Assembly: GCA_021186555.1 (NCBI GenBank)
Contig: JAJKFL010000011.1
Location: 5,834,501-5,898,500, forward strand
Direction of reading: 5' to 3'
Source: Reticulitermes speratus
Lineage: Eukaryota > Arthropoda > Insecta > Blattodea > Rhinotermitidae
Length of the DNA stretch: 64,000 nt
Shown: piece by piece, positions 24,513 through 36,945 of the stretch
How positions within the stretch are numbered: position 1 is the first letter of the stretch
Layout: every line of letters starts with the position of its first letter
The notes under the pieces: generated by a model
Databases searched by the model: none
Told to the model about the DNA's origin: nothing
The model's input: the letters and a program-made list of their open reading frames with translations, nothing else
Made by a program: the position numbers and the translations under genes

Positions 24513-25104
24513 ATGATAACAAATGATGCAAGGTGTACACGTGAAATTAAATCCAGAATTGCCATGACAAAAGAAGCATTCAACAAGAAGAAGACTCTTT
24601 TCACCAGCAAACTGGACTTAAATTTAAGGAAGAAACTAGTAAAGTGCTGTATTTGGAGCATAGCTTTGTATGGTGCTGAAACGTGGACACTTGGGAAAGT
24701 AGATCAGAAGTATCTGGAAAGTGTTGAAATGTGGTGCTGGAGAAGAATGGAGAAGATCAGTTGGACCGATCGTGTGAGAAATGAAGAAGTATTACACAGA
24801 GTGAAGGAGGAGAGGAATATCGTACATACAATTAAAAAGAAGAAAGGCTAACTGGATTGGTCACATCTTGCGTAGAAACTGCTTTCTGAAACATGTGATT
24901 GAAGAAAGATGGAGGAAAGGATAGAAGTGACAGGAAGACGAAGAAGAAGGCGTAAGAAACTACTGGATGACCTTAAGGAAAAGAGAAGGTACTTGAAATT
25001 GGAAGAGGAAGCACTAGATCGCACCCTGTGGAGAACTCTTTCTGGAAGAGGCTACGGACCTGTCTTAAGACAGACTACAGAAAGAATGAATGAATGAATG
25101 AATG
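24513..25104 (+). pseudogene. LINE 3' end: ORF2 C-terminus, frameshifted
   Basis: The first frame (24513-24851) encodes LYGAETWTL then EMWCWRRMEKISWTDRVRNE, the region after the reverse-transcriptase domain of many arthropod non-LTR elements. A one-base-type frameshift near 24840 moves the reading to a frame that continues with an Arg/Lys-rich segment (TGRRRRRRKKLLDDLKEK) and ends near 25097 in a (TGAA)n tail. The catalytic RT motif is missing, so the copy is 5'-truncated. The clade is unresolved (RTE/CR1/Jockey-type tails look alike). Confidence 0.8.
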
Positions 25105-25944
25105 AATCAATATCAAGAAACAACTCTGAACCAAAATCTGTATCACAAAATGCAAGTGTTGTTCGACGGATAATAGGAACGTTAGAGTCTCTTAGAAAAC
25201 ATGAGTGTTGGTGAATGAGTGATTCAAACAAGTCAGGACTGTCTGTGTAAGTGGTTTAATGACTGAGCCAGTGGTTTAATGACTGAGCCAGTGGGTCCCT
25301 AACTTTTCCATTGTGAACGCACTTTCTTAAATTAAAAAAAACCGAGAACTTTCCCAAAAGCTAATATTTGTAATAGAGGCTCAGTTACTCGACAAAAGAA
25401 ACAAATGACAAAAGAATTTTATAAGTGTAGAACTGCTGTAAGTGAATGTGCATTTATTCATCACAAAAGTAAAAACGAAGTATAATAACTGCAGGAACAA
25501 GAGTTGCTGTGAAACTGTGTGAATTTGCGCGGGCCTTGAAATGACAACGCGCCCCATCTCCATCCTCCGGGTTACGCGTCTCGCAGGTTGGGGAACGTTG
25601 AGAAAGCTATTAATGCCGGAGAATATTACGTAGAATTATCACGTAGTGCCTGTAATTCTTCTTACTTCTCGTATTTCACAATTTGTATTCTCCAGTCTCT
25701 TGAAATTTGGTATTCATTCGAATCAAATCCTCCGCGATCAAGCCGAAAGTACCTACTTCCAGAGCAAAATACAACAAAGATTAAGCAGGACATATCTCCA
25801 TTCCTCGAGCAGAATTCGAACCTTCAATCCACATGTTTGATCGGTCTATGATGATGGAGGCATCAGGACGCTCATATAATTTCTGGAGAATATTTACGAG
25901 ATACTACAGGCAAAGTTCCAGTCCTTATACTCGTATAATCACCA
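25105..25944. other. Unannotated sequence
   Basis: A 22-bp direct duplication (GTGGTTTAATGACTGAGCCA) sits at about 25250-25291. No gene supported. Confidence 0.5.
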
Positions 25945-26195
25945 GGAAATGAGGATGTGTGGGGGAGTATAGCTCCATGCATTCTTAACCTCAACATTCG
26001 ATAGAGGAGAGTGGTCGTATTCATGTTTCGGCCGCTTTACCTCAAGGAAAAAGCTCCTAGAGGCCATTGGACACGAGACGTGGACTTCAGAGCCGTTATG
26101 AACTTTATATCGAAGAGTAAAATCTTAGGGATTGGCGGGATTTGAACCTCTTCCATCTATCATTTTACTGATTGAACTGTACTGACTCCGACCTA
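25945..26195 (-). mobile_element. Partial SINE, family D-like
   Basis: GGGGGAGTATAGCTCCATGC and TTCTTAACCTC are the reverse complement of the family D 3' end. GGCGGGATTTGAACC resembles a minus-strand B-box. Sequence identity is low, indicating an old copy. Confidence 0.45.
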
Positions 26196-26519
26196 TAAGA
26201 CATGATGAATTAGGAGCTGTTTTAATGAAGACACCAATTGCTTTTACTATGGCAGTAAGTTAGTTAAGTAGTTCCTTGTGTTAAGTGTCTTAATGTTATA
26301 TGTAAATAACCATTAGGTTCGCGTGCTTGTATGAAGAAGATGTTGCAACTTCTAATTCTGTAGGAGGCAAAGATTTTCATGATCAGCTGAGAGACTGTTA
26401 GCTTTTACAGACTTATACAGAAGGTACATTGACCCAATAAACGGCGATGTTCGTCTAAATTACGTATAAAAATTCTGTTAATAACCGTCATTATATACAT
26501 ATTAACAGAGTCCATTAAG

Positions 26520-27797
26520 AAGACCAACCAAGTAATGCTGCGCATACCAACCGAGTTATGCTGAGTAGATCAACAGTGTCATGCTGCGCATACCAAACGA
26601 TTTATGCTGAGCAGATCAACAGAGTCATGCTGCGCATACCAACGATTTATGCTGAGCAGATGAACCAAGTCATGCTGCGCATACCAACCGAGTTATGCTG
26701 AGCAGGTCAACAGAGTCATGCTGCGCATACCAACCGAGTTATGCTGAGTAGATCAACAGTGTCATGCTGCGCATACAAAACGATTTATGCTGAGCAGATG
26801 AACCGAGTAATGCTGCGCATACCAACCGATTTATGCTGAGTAGATCAACAGTGTCATGCTGCGCATACAAAACGATTTATGCTGAGCAGATGAACCGAGT
26901 AATGCTGCGCATACCAACCGATTTATGTTGAGTAGATCAACAGTGTCATGCTGCGCATACCAAACGATTTATGCTGAGTAGATCAACAGTGTCATGCTGC
27001 GCATACCAAACGATTTATGCTGAGCAGATGAACCGAGTAGTGCTGCGCATACCAACTGAGTTATGCTGAGTAGATCAACAGTGTCATGCTGCGCATACAA
27101 ACGATTTATGCTGAGCAGATGAACCGAGTAATGCTGCGCATACCAACCGATTTATGCTGAGTAGATCAACAGTGTCATGCTGCGCATACCAAACGATTTA
27201 TGCTGAGCAGATGAACCGAGTAATGCTGCGCATACCAACCGATTTATGCTGAGTAGATCAACAGTGTCATGCTGCGCATACCAAACGATTTATGCTGAGC
27301 AGATGAACCGAGTAATGCAGCGCATACCAACCGATTTATGCTGAGTAGATCAACAGAGTCATGCTGCGCATACCAAACGATTTATGCTGAGCAGATGAAC
27401 CGTGTAATGCAGTGCATACCAACCGATTTATGCTGAGTAGATCAACAGAGTCATGCTGCGCGTACCAAACGATTTATGCTGAGCAGATGAACCGAGTAAT
27501 GCTGCGCATACCAACCGATTTATGCTGAGTAGATCAACAGAGTCATGCTGCGCATACAAAACGATTTATGCTGAGCAGATGAACCAAGTAATGCTGCGCA
27601 TACCAACTGAGTTATGCTGAGCAGATCAACAGAGTCATGCTGCGCATATCAAACGATTTATGCTGAGCAGATGAACCAAGTCATGCTGCGCATACCAACC
27701 GAGTTATGCTGAGCAGGTCAACAGAGTCATGCTGCGCATACCAACCAAGTAATGCTGCGCATACCAACCAAGTAATGCTGCGCATACCAACCGAGCA
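26520..27797. repeat. 46-bp/92-bp alternating minisatellite
   Basis: Half-units share ATGCTGCGCATACCAA and TTATGCTGAG. They alternate between a form continuing CAGATGAACCGAGTAATGC and a form continuing TAGATCAACAGTGTCATGC, giving a 92-bp dimer over most of the array. Both ends contain irregular half-units, including short AAGTAATGCTGCGCATACC runs at about 27745-27790. Confidence 0.95.
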
Positions 27798-28315
27798 ATA
27801 ATGCTCAGTTTATTTAGATAACCATACGAAACACAGAAATGCACTCTATGGACAAACGGCAGCGTTTCTTGATGTAATAGAAAATGGTACTTGTGCTTAC
27901 CACTGGGCTTTAAATGTTAATCAACAAACAAACAAAAAATACACTATAATCCTTCCTTACCTTCGATAACAAGGCTGCGAACCAGGAAGGACCATCAGAT
28001 TTGAATACATCTACCTCCTGCTGCGGATTAACCTAAAGCAGAATCAAATTACTGGAGCACGTGTGGCTGTAGGTGATGAAATAATGGAGGAACCTTACTG
28101 ACTGCTATGACTGATGCATACATAGATCCCATAATAAGAAAAGGGGAAATTAATTTGTATGTGTTGGCGCTGAGGCACAACTAAGAGACTTACGTGAGCG
28201 TGTCAGTCTGGGAGTTCGTGCGGAGAGCAAGCAGAAGAGTCTTCCGATGTGAGCGCTGTCTCAGCAAAGTCTTGGTGGCACACAGAGTCGCTCAATTTGT
28301 GGTTGTTAATAACCC
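27798..28315. other. Unannotated sequence
   Basis: No supported feature. Confidence 0.5.
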
Positions 28316-28556
28316 TATGAGCCGATCCCAGTGGCCTTGCGGTCTAAGGCGTGGGTCTGCGGCCGCTCGCTTACTGGGATCGTGGGTTCTAATCCCACCG
28401 GGGGCATGGATGTTTGTCTGTTGTGAGTGTTGTGTGTTGTTGTCAGGTAGAGGTCTCTGCGACAAGCCGATCCCTCGTCCAGTGGAGTCCTACCGACTGT
28501 GGTGTGTCGCTCTGTGTGATCAAAAGGAACTACAAACCTCGACACTGAAACGGGAA
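28316..28556 (+). mobile_element. tRNA-derived SINE, family A
   Basis: The tRNA-Leu-like head contains GCGGTCTAAGGCGTGGGTCT and a B-box GGGTTCTAATCCC. It is followed by GGGGGCATGGATGTTTGTCT and CAGGTAGAGGTCTCTGCGAC. It ends near CGGGAAAA. The head corresponds to residues of a tRNA-Leu A-box (GGCC-CGGTCTAAGGCG). Confidence 0.85.
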
Positions 28557-29930
28557 AACCGGAGTAGGTAGAAGAAGACGACTAAAAAAAAATAACCCTG
28601 TGAAGGGTGACGAGACAGAGAGTGAAAGACACATCTCGAACAGTAGAAGAGTAGACGAAAGAAAAAGGCATGGGAGAAGTGAGACACACTTTACTTCGGG
28701 AGGGGAGAAACAGCATCACTATGTTAGAAGATTCCCAGGATTGGCCCGCTCGTCCTTCTGATTGGAGTAGCATGAAAATAAACACGTCAGAATTGTAAGA
28801 ATTTGTCTTGGAATAAAGGCCGAAGTTTTTTGATTTACTGGCTAATGTTAAAGTGCATAATTTGGGAAAGAGTGAGGGGTTCAATTTTGATTAATTTATG
28901 ACGGAAAAAGTGGCACAACAGTAGTACCTTGAAATTGCGAGGAGTCTGAGCATTTGATTAAGGAGAGAGGAAAGCTCAGAGAACATGTCCTGAAAATCGT
29001 CTTAAGTTAATTATTAGATTTGTTCCCAAAGAACATTTCCATCCTCCATTAAAAGATTCAACTGCTCAGTGATTTTTAGTGAAATAATGGCTATTTATTG
29101 CGTTAAGTGAATGCAGCTGAGGCAGATTTCTGTCTGAGTACTTCGGCCTTCCTCTTTCATTATTCTGCTAATGCTTCATACCCATATTTATCGTCGTGTT
29201 ATTCTTATTATAAGGACAAGGCGACGAAACCTGGGGACCTTCTAAAAAAGATAGGTAACAGTTGTGCATCCAGACGTTTTCATTGGGGCGGGGGCTGACC
29301 CTGAGGCTATATATAATTTATATTTAATTTTAAGAATTATGTTTTAAAAATCGTGTCGTCACTATAACTAACACTGTCTGAAAATGCATTGATATACATA
29401 AGAATATAACTACATGTTGCATGACTGAATCACAGCATCCAATCTTCTTGTTTTTTTAATTTCATTAATTTATTTTTAAAAATTCTAATGTACTAGTCAT
29501 CATCTGATTTCAGTGGCTGATTTCGGCTGAACGGTAAACCATGTAAATATCATAATATCTACGTAATCTATGTGTCTTAAATTTCCGTTTTGGGGGGTTT
29601 GGGGGGCTGCAAGCCGGCAGCTTCCTCTTGGATGCGCCCCTGATAGTCAATGTACGTATAACGTAACATGTGTTACATGCGCATAATGTTCGTACCTCTT
29701 CCTCTATTCTAACAGCCTAATGCCATTTCACTCTAAGAGATCCCTTTTATGGTCATTTAATGTAGCCGGCAACAGTAAAACGTACTTAGGTCTTCATGTA
29801 AAATGCCTAATAGTTTTGCCCGATTTTAAACAAATTTGGGGTTTCTCCACAGATTTTCATAAAAGTCCCCAATATCAAATTTCACGTAAATCCATTGTGT
29901 AGAACCGCGCTAATACGTGTGGACAGACGG
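28557..29930. other. Unannotated sequence
   Basis: No array or mobile element recognised except AT-rich filler. A 100-codon minus ORF (28582-28884) has no recognisable motif. Confidence 0.5.
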
Positions 29931-30277
29931 ATGGGCAGACGAAGAGAGAGACAGGCGGAAGGGCAGACGAAGAGAGAGACAGGCGGACGGGCAGACGAAG
30001 AGAAAGACAGGCGGAAGGACAGACGAAGAGAGAGACAGGCGGAAGGGCAGACGAAGAGAGAGACAGGCGGAAGGGCAGACGAAGAGAGAGACAGGCGGAA
30101 GGGCAGACGAAGAGAGAGACAGGCGGAAGGGCAGACGAAGAGAGAGACAGGCGGAAGGACAGACGAAGAGAGAGACAGGCGGAAGGACAGACGAAGAGAG
30201 AGACAGGCGGAAGGGCAGACGAAGAGAGAGACAGGCGGAAGGGCAGACGAAGAGAGAGACAGGCGGAAGGGCATGAC
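29931..30277. repeat. 28-bp minisatellite (about 12 copies)
   Basis: Units of GCAGACGAAGAGAGAGACAG plus GCGGAAGG. Because 28 is not divisible by three, all three frames of the array stay open on both strands and create 119-160-codon Arg/Glu-rich or Ser/Leu/Val-rich ORFs. These are artefacts. Confidence 0.96.
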
Positions 30278-32554
30278 TAAGCTAACAGGCACTTTTCGCG
30301 ACTATGCGGAAAGTGCTTATAAATTAATGCTGTGTTGGAAAATTAATGTCTGCTTATATTTTAATATAACAAAATAAATAAACCTTTGGTGATCATAAGA
30401 AAAGTTCTTCTTCAATACAAATTTGGTGTTTTAATTTAAACTTCCGTTATTCAGTGACGAATAAATTATATTACGAACTGCTGCTCACTTGAGCGGAGAT
30501 TTAACGTCCCTCGTCCTCGTTCATTTCTGTCTGGAATTTAATCACAAAATATTCAATGAAAAATGATGGTTATGTCATTTGCTGCCAACTTTAAACTCGA
30601 ATGCTTAGTCGTTCATTTCTGTCTTGAAAGTAACCCTTCTCTGTTGAGTGACTGACGACCTAGTTTACGGTGTGTTTCTGACTTGAAGCGCGAATACATT
30701 CTGTCATCTCTGTCCAAAATTTAAGCCTTTAATACTGAATGGTGAATTAATGGACTTATCTGTTTCCTGTTTAGGAGTTCATTATTATTGCTTGGTCCAC
30801 CTCCATAACAGTACGTTCTCAGCAGCATGCCTGACAAGTAAATTACGATGAAGCAATTTCAAGGCTGCTACTTCGAATAAACTTCATACCTTTGCCTATG
30901 GGAGAACACCTCACCGATATGTGCAGTCGATAGGCAATAAGTGACGAATGAGGTTACTCCTCTCAGTGGCCTACTACTGAACCACAATGATTAATGAAAG
31001 CTATAGGTCTATATAAGCTTTGTACCTCGTTTTTCAGTTAGGCGCGACTAAAACACTAAAACGCGTTAAGTAATACGAATGACATGGGGAATGCTATCTT
31101 GACCGGCCAGTGAAACAATGAACTCATGTGATGAAGTAATGATGGGGAGCCTCTGCGTGTAGCAGTGGTTACCCTACCTTCTTATCCTTTCTTACACGGC
31201 ACACCTAGAGGTTGAAAGTCTAAGTCACACCTTGGGTGTGGTACCTAGTAATTAAAAGTAAATATGCATGTATTTCTATTAGAGTCACTTTGCCTAGAAG
31301 CGATAACTTAAATCGGTTAACCTCTCAGTTGTAAACTTTTGTATAAAGATGACGCGGAAGTACTGTGTTACTGCATGCAGTGAGCATAATGCATTTATTC
31401 TATTGCATTTGATAAACGAAAAAGTGTTGATACGACGTATTACATAAGGGTTAATGGTTTACATCACTCACTGTTTAATGCTGTCTTACACGTGCTTTTG
31501 TTTTGACTGTTCTTGTACTAAGCGTCAGCAGTCGAATGTGAAATGCGAAGTGTGACACAAGTAATGGGGACAGCTTGTCAATATCATAATGTAATAACTG
31601 CAAATAAATAAATAAATACATTTATTAATTAATAGTCACTTAATTTCAAGCATCTCTGTCGCAGGTTCATTAATAATTTTACAGACACAAAAAATTAAAT
31701 TTTAAATAATTTAATTTAAATCGAAATATCTAGTTTTGTTCATTACTAATGTATTTTCCCCGAAAGACGAAATCTGCAGGCCAATGAGAACATGATCTGT
31801 GCCTTGTGTTTGTGTGAGTATGTGTTCCCATTTCAGCTTCTGAAAGGGTTGCTCGATCTTTACGAAACTTGGTATGCACGATATGACACCTCAGAAAGCC
31901 CCAACGTCCTCCTTCAAATTTCATTCATCAGTAACGCCATGGAAGACAAACAAACTTGTGATCCGTGACCGACACCAGCGGAAATGACGTCATTGTCCTT
32001 AAACGGTAACGACATATTTGGGGAAAACACTTGAAGGTTGTTAATTAATATGTTTGTATAATTTATAATAATAAAGTATAACCTTTCGAAAATTATTTTG
32101 AGCTTTCAGCTAGATGGCAGTGAATAATGAACTATTGAAAGTAGGCATGTGGAGTTTGAGATTGTGATCTTCTATATAATTTCATACTCCGTGTGAAATT
32201 TTTTATGACGATAATTACAAACGTGTGACATTTTGACGTTGCGTGAAATGTACTTAACGTATAATGATCTGTATATACAGTTACTTCCCGCCTTATAAAA
32301 CCAATTTTTGTTTACTGGAAAATGTCTCCAAAAGTTACCCTGCGTCTTAGGAAGTTCAGATTGGCTATTAAATAAGCAAATATTGCTTGATAATTACCGG
32401 GTGAATTCCTTCACTTGTAGCGTGTAATGAGGCACGAAACAGGTAAGCAACAACTTTGTTACAAGAACAAAACAACAGAACTGTTATCGCAGACACGATA
32501 AAGAGAAGATAAGAGGCTTTGTGTTCTGTTCCTAAGTCACTGCATCTTAATGAG
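30278..32554. other. Unannotated sequence upstream of the putative first exon
   Basis: Over 2 kb with no recognised repeat family. TATA-like strings (CTATATAATTTC near 32172) occur, but I cannot place a promoter. Confidence 0.4.
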
Positions 32555-32633
32555 ATGAGAATAAGCATGAAAGAAGCAACGCCTGTAATTATCTTGATAT
32601 TCTGTCTATTTTCTCAGTCCTGCTACGTATTCG
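32555..32633 (+). CDS. Putative first coding exon (signal peptide) of a secreted protein
   Basis: ATG at 32555 opens a frame starting MRISMKEATPV, followed by a strongly hydrophobic VIILIFCLFSQ and then SCYVF. This is the shape of a signal peptide. The frame runs into G|GTAAGT at 32634, a consensus 5' splice donor, leaving phase 1. An internal ATG four codons later is an alternative start. A 36-bp exon with good splice signals and matching phase lies at 45340. I cannot name the protein. The exon could also be a chance open stretch. Confidence 0.45.
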
Positions 32634-32796
32634 GTAAGTCTCAACTGCTAATCTCGGTCCAGAGATCAGCTACCTTGATCCAGGTTTCGTAGATTTTCTT
32701 AACCACTTCTGAAAAAATGTCGGGTTAATAAGGTCTGCCACATATCAGGCCACAGCTTCTTGTTTCCACGCTATTTCCTATTCTTTAGTTATTAAT

Positions 32797-34074
32797 AGTC
32801 TTGCGTTATACGCTATATAGTGTGATGTGCCGACACCATTGTTGAGTAAATCATAAATGTAATCTTGCGTTATACGCTATATAGTTTGACGTGCCGACAC
32901 CATTGTTGAGTAAATCATAAATGTAATCTTGCGTTATATGCTATATAGTTTGACGTGCCGACACCATTGTTGAGTAAATCATAAATGTAATCTTGCGTTA
33001 TACGCTATATAGTTTGACGTGCCGACACCATTGTTGAGTAAATCATAAATGTAATCTTGCGTTATATGCTATATAGTTTGACGTGCCGACACCATTGTTG
33101 AGTAAATCATAAATGTAATCTTGCGTTATACGCTATATAGTGTGATGTGCCGACACCATTGTTGAGTAAATCATAAATGTAATCTTGCGTTATACGCTAT
33201 ATAGTGTGATGTGCCGACACCATTGTTGAGTAAATCATAAATGTAATCTTGCGTTATACGCTATTTAGTTTGATGTGCCGACACCATTGTTGAGTAAATC
33301 ATAAATGTAATCTTGCGTTATACGCTATATAGTGTGATGTGCCGACACCATTGTTAAGTAAATCATAAATGTAATCTTGTGTTACATGCTATATAGTGTG
33401 ATGTGCCGACACCATTGTTGAGTAAATCATAAATGTAATCTTGCGTTATACGCTATATAGTGTGATGTGCCGACACCATTGTTGAGTAAATCATAAATGT
33501 AATCTTGCGTTATACGCTATATAGTGTGATGTGCCGACACCATTGTTGAGTAAATCATAAATGTAATCTTGCGTTATACGCTATATAGTGTGATGTGCCG
33601 ACACCATTGTTAAGTAAATCATAAATGTAATCTTGCGTTATACGCTATACAGTGTGATGTGCCGACACCATTGTTGAGTAAATCATAAATGTAATCTTGC
33701 GTTATACGCTATATAGTGTGATGTGCCGACACCATTGTTGAGTAAATCATAAATGTAATCTTGCGTTATACGCTATATAGTGTGATGTGCCGACACCATT
33801 GTTAAGTAAATCATAAATGTAATCTTGTGTTATATGCTATATAGTGTGATGTGCCGACACCATTGTTGAGTAAATCACAAATGTAATGTTGCGTTATACG
33901 CTACATAGTGTGATGTGCCGACACCATTGTTGAGTAAATCATAAATGTAATCTTGCGTTATACGCTATATAGTGTGATGTGCCGACACCATTGTTGAGTA
34001 AATCATAAATGTAATCTTGCGTTATACGCTATATAGTGTGATGTGCCGACACCATTGTTGAGTAAATCATAAAT
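32797..34074. repeat. 64-bp minisatellite (about 20 copies)
   Basis: Units contain AATCTTGCGTTATACGCTAT and GTGCCGACACCATTGTTGAG, spaced exactly 64 bp (32861, 32925 and so on). Two sequence classes exist: TAGTTTGACGTG mostly at the left, TAGTGTGATGTG at the right. If the exon at 32555 is real, the array lies in its first intron. Confidence 0.96.
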
Positions 34075-34587
34075 GCATAAATAAACCAACTAATTCCATG
34101 GAGCAAGTCCTCTGTGGAAAGCTAATGGCCCTCAAGTAGCCAAGAAATTCTCCGCAATTTACGGAGCATGAGAGTTAATTTGCATGGTGACTGGTTGTTA
34201 ACCATAAAGCCAGTCCATTCCTTCTAACCTTAAAATAAGTAAATATAAGTAAATAAATAAATAAAGTTCTCATTTGACGCCGGGGGTAAACTTCCTCAAA
34301 ATCGTAACACAGAGCGAAAAGCAGAAGGGAGCAAAACAACAACCCACTGAGTCGCCGAGTTCGGCCGCTCAAGATCACGCGAGCTGCCACCGAAAACAAC
34401 GTTAATCCGAGTCCGGGCACTAAAAATTTGTCAATGTTAAAGCGAAGCAACTCTGTTCGGGGCGACCTTAAAAGAAGCTTTTTGTCTCAGTCTGCTTCGG
34501 GACTGATGTCTGAGAGAAACGACACCAGCCTATTCTTTATTTTTTCTTTTTTCGTGGACCCCATACCTACTTTAATCAGGGTCTGTA
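34075..34587. other. Unannotated sequence
   Basis: No supported feature. A short minus ORF (34175-34450) has no recognised domain. Confidence 0.5.
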
Positions 34588-34589
34588 TA

Positions 34590-35126
34590 CAGGATGTATC
34601 TAAAATGTTTGGATAAATTCAAGCGTGAGTTTTTCACACCAAACAAAGAAAAAATGATGTATTGAAAGAGTATATTCAACAATAAATTCCTTAACTATTA
34701 ATATTTTACCCAAACTGACATAATACATTTACAATACACGTTCCTACTTTAATAAATGTTGGGTCCTTATTTTTCACATAGTTACAATTCACAACAAATG
34801 CTCAAAATATCGTCAACCTGAATCAGTGCATGAATGGACACGTGTGATCACGGAGTGTCTTATCCTTTCAAAGGACCTGGGGCGGTTGCGAATGATTTGG
34901 CAAGCATAGAAAAGGCTGTGGTGGAGTTTCTTTTTATTTTCAATTGAAGATAAATAGACAAGGGCTTTTAAATTCTCCACAGATAAACATCTAAATGATT
35001 GAGATCGGGCGAACGTGGGGGCTGTATCTCGCAAACTGTCTGCGGATATAAATTGATATGAAACTTTCCTTGTTTTAGTGCAGGGAACTCCTGATATTTG
35101 TCTCCAAGCATTTTAGATACACCCTG
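34590..35126 (-). mobile_element. Deleted Tc1/mariner-superfamily element
   Basis: Inverted ends CAGGATGTATCTAAAATGTT and AAGCATTTTAGATACACCCTG are flanked by TA on both sides, the target duplication of this superfamily. The minus-strand frame near 35000-34815 reads VYLSSIENKKKLHHS then IRNRPRSFERIRHSV. A frameshifted SPDLNHLDVYLW lies just upstream and matches the transposase D-loop consensus SPDLNPLDFYLW. Only the C-terminal part remains and it is frameshifted, so the element is inactive. Confidence 0.8.
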
Positions 35127-35128
35127 TA

Positions 35129-35923
35129 TAAACCATAAGAGAGATTAGAATTACAGACGGAGTGTTTTGACATTCTGACATGGTACAAGGAACTTGTCTT
35201 TTTTTTTTTTTTTTGGATCGCGAGCTGTACAGCGGCAACAGACTCATAAATTGCGTGGCCGGTAGCATTTCGCTCTACATATCCGGGTAGGTCTATGTGA
35301 CGTAACGTAACAACACACCGTTCTGACTTCGGCGGAGTGAACGAAGAGAGGCGGTCTGTGCAGTGTCTACAACTGCCATTGCTGACAGTTCCTTGTTTCT
35401 GAGGTTGCGGATTAAGATTATTGCGGAGGCACGGGTATTTGTATTGACTTCTTCATCGAGCTGTGTAATATGAGCTTTTCTTTGTCGATGCTGAAATATA
35501 TGGCGAAATCTAGGCACATCTTGGGGGCTAATCTCAATATTTTTATTTCAATACATATGTCTATTTGAGACTGAATTTACGTTTCATAAGAACCGTGAAG
35601 GGAATCGACTTTGTGATATTAAACGCCGAACAAAAAACCTGTCATTAAATGGGAGACATATACAGAGTGGTTCAAAATTTACTTTATATTGGATGCTAAA
35701 CACAAAAGCCGTACATACGATAATTTCGTCTTTTTATGTTTCGCCAAGATTTCAGTGACGAAGGAATTAGTGTGTTAATGTAGAACAAAGGCATTTCGAA
35801 GATTTCAAATAGTCAATAAATGTATTTTGTCAGTAAATTCAAACAACATTTTTTTAAGTTAGATATCCTGTTGTGTTATATATTGTTACAAAATAATACG
35901 TAATTACCGTCAATAAATACCAA
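35129..35923. other. Unannotated sequence
   Basis: A (T)16 run lies at about 35199-35214. Nothing else recognised. Confidence 0.5.
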
Positions 35924-36186
35924 GAGCCGATCCCAGTGGCCGCGCGGTCTAAGGCGTGGGTCTGCGGCCGCTCGCTTGCTGGGATTGTGGGTTCCAATCC
36001 CGTCCAGGGCATGGATGTCTTTCCGTTGTGAGTGTTGTGTGTTGTCAGGTAGAGGTCTCTGCGACGGGCTGATCACTCGTCCAGAGGAGTCCTACCGATT
36101 GTGTTGTGTCTAAAATGAGTGTGATAGCGAAGCCCCGAAAGGGGGAGGCCATGACCCGAATGAGGGCCGAAGCGTCAACGGGAAAA
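35924..36186 (+). mobile_element. tRNA-derived SINE, family A, longest 3' end
   Basis: GCCGATCCCAGTGGCCGCGC opens the tRNA-Leu-like head. The B-box is GGGTTCCAATCCC. The 3' part runs through GAGGAGTCCTACCGATTGTG to GCGAAGCCCCGAAAGGGGG. Confidence 0.85.
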
Positions 36187-36413
36187 ACCAATAAATATTT
36201 TTATTGACTAAAGGAGTAATGCTTTGTTCAATCAACATGTTGCCTCTAGTGTCAAGTAACTTTTGTGCCGCTCTGTGTTATTCCCAGTTCCCTTAAGCAA
36301 TGATGTTCTGTAAATTTAACATGATCCTTGCCGCCGTGCAAGTAAAATCAAATAAACTACACAGTAAATTTCGTTCAGCACAACGTATATTTAATATACT
36401 TAATATCCACTAA

Positions 36414-36456
36414 TACACGACACGTTTCGGTCCTTATACCATCATCAGGTGTAACA
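36414..36456 (-). ncRNA. Hammerhead ribozyme, left arm
   Basis: Minus strand: CTGATGA, GGT/ACC stem II, GAAA, loop CGTG, UC at the cleavage site followed by GTGTA. Its partner at 36903 has a fuller GGTC/GACC stem. Confidence 0.7.
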
Positions 36457-36536
36457 ATTACTACAGTATTATTTGATATTTTGTGAGATCTCACACATTT
36501 TACACTTTTACCTTTTAAAGAGTTTTCTTATACGTA

Positions 36537-36790
36537 GTCTGTCCGGAAAGTAATGAGAATGGGTTTCAAAAAAATATTTTTATTGAAAATTTTTATAAAT
36601 TAATGTGATCTCCTTCAAAGTATGATCCTTGGGAGTGCACGCAACGCTCCCAACGGTTCTTCCATTCTTCATAGCAGCCCTGAAAATCTTCAACCGTGAG
36701 GGTGTTCAGTGCCTGTGTCGCGGCTGTTTGGACGTTGGTCAGTGTACCGAAATGGTGTCCTTTCAAATTCTTCTTTATCTTCGGGAAGAT
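36537..36790 (-). pseudogene. Mariner transposase C-terminal fragment
   Basis: The minus-strand reading, with frameshifts, gives KIKKNLKGHHFGTLTNVQ, VEDFQGCYEEWKNRWERC and SQGSYFEGD, closely following the C-terminus of mariner transposases. The end at 36540 (CTGTCCGGAAAGTAATGAGA) resembles a mariner terminal repeat. The 5' half is missing. Confidence 0.8.
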
Positions 36791-36902
36791 GAAAAACTAT
36801 ACACGTTAACAATATTCATTGTAACAATTACTCGCATGTTATTTGATATTTTTGAGATCTCACAAATTTTACACTTTTACTTTGTACACAGCTATCTTAA
36901 TG

Positions 36903-36945
36903 GCACACCTGATGATGGTCTAAGGACCGAAACGTGTCGTGTATG
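36903..36945 (+). ncRNA. Hammerhead ribozyme, right arm
   Basis: GCACAC before CTGATGA pairs partly with GTGTATG after the cleavage site. Stem II is GGTC/GACC with a TAAG loop, then GAAA, loop CGTG and UC. Confidence 0.75.

Noticed and set aside
29490..29550. Additional hammerhead (TGATTTCAGTGGCTGATTTCGG)
   Set aside because: Core order CTGANGA...GAAA is not satisfied on either strand.
29895..30377. Long Arg/Glu-rich ORFs on plus and Ser/Leu/Val-rich on minus
   Set aside because: They are the 28-bp minisatellite read in each frame; stop-free repeats give open frames on both strands.
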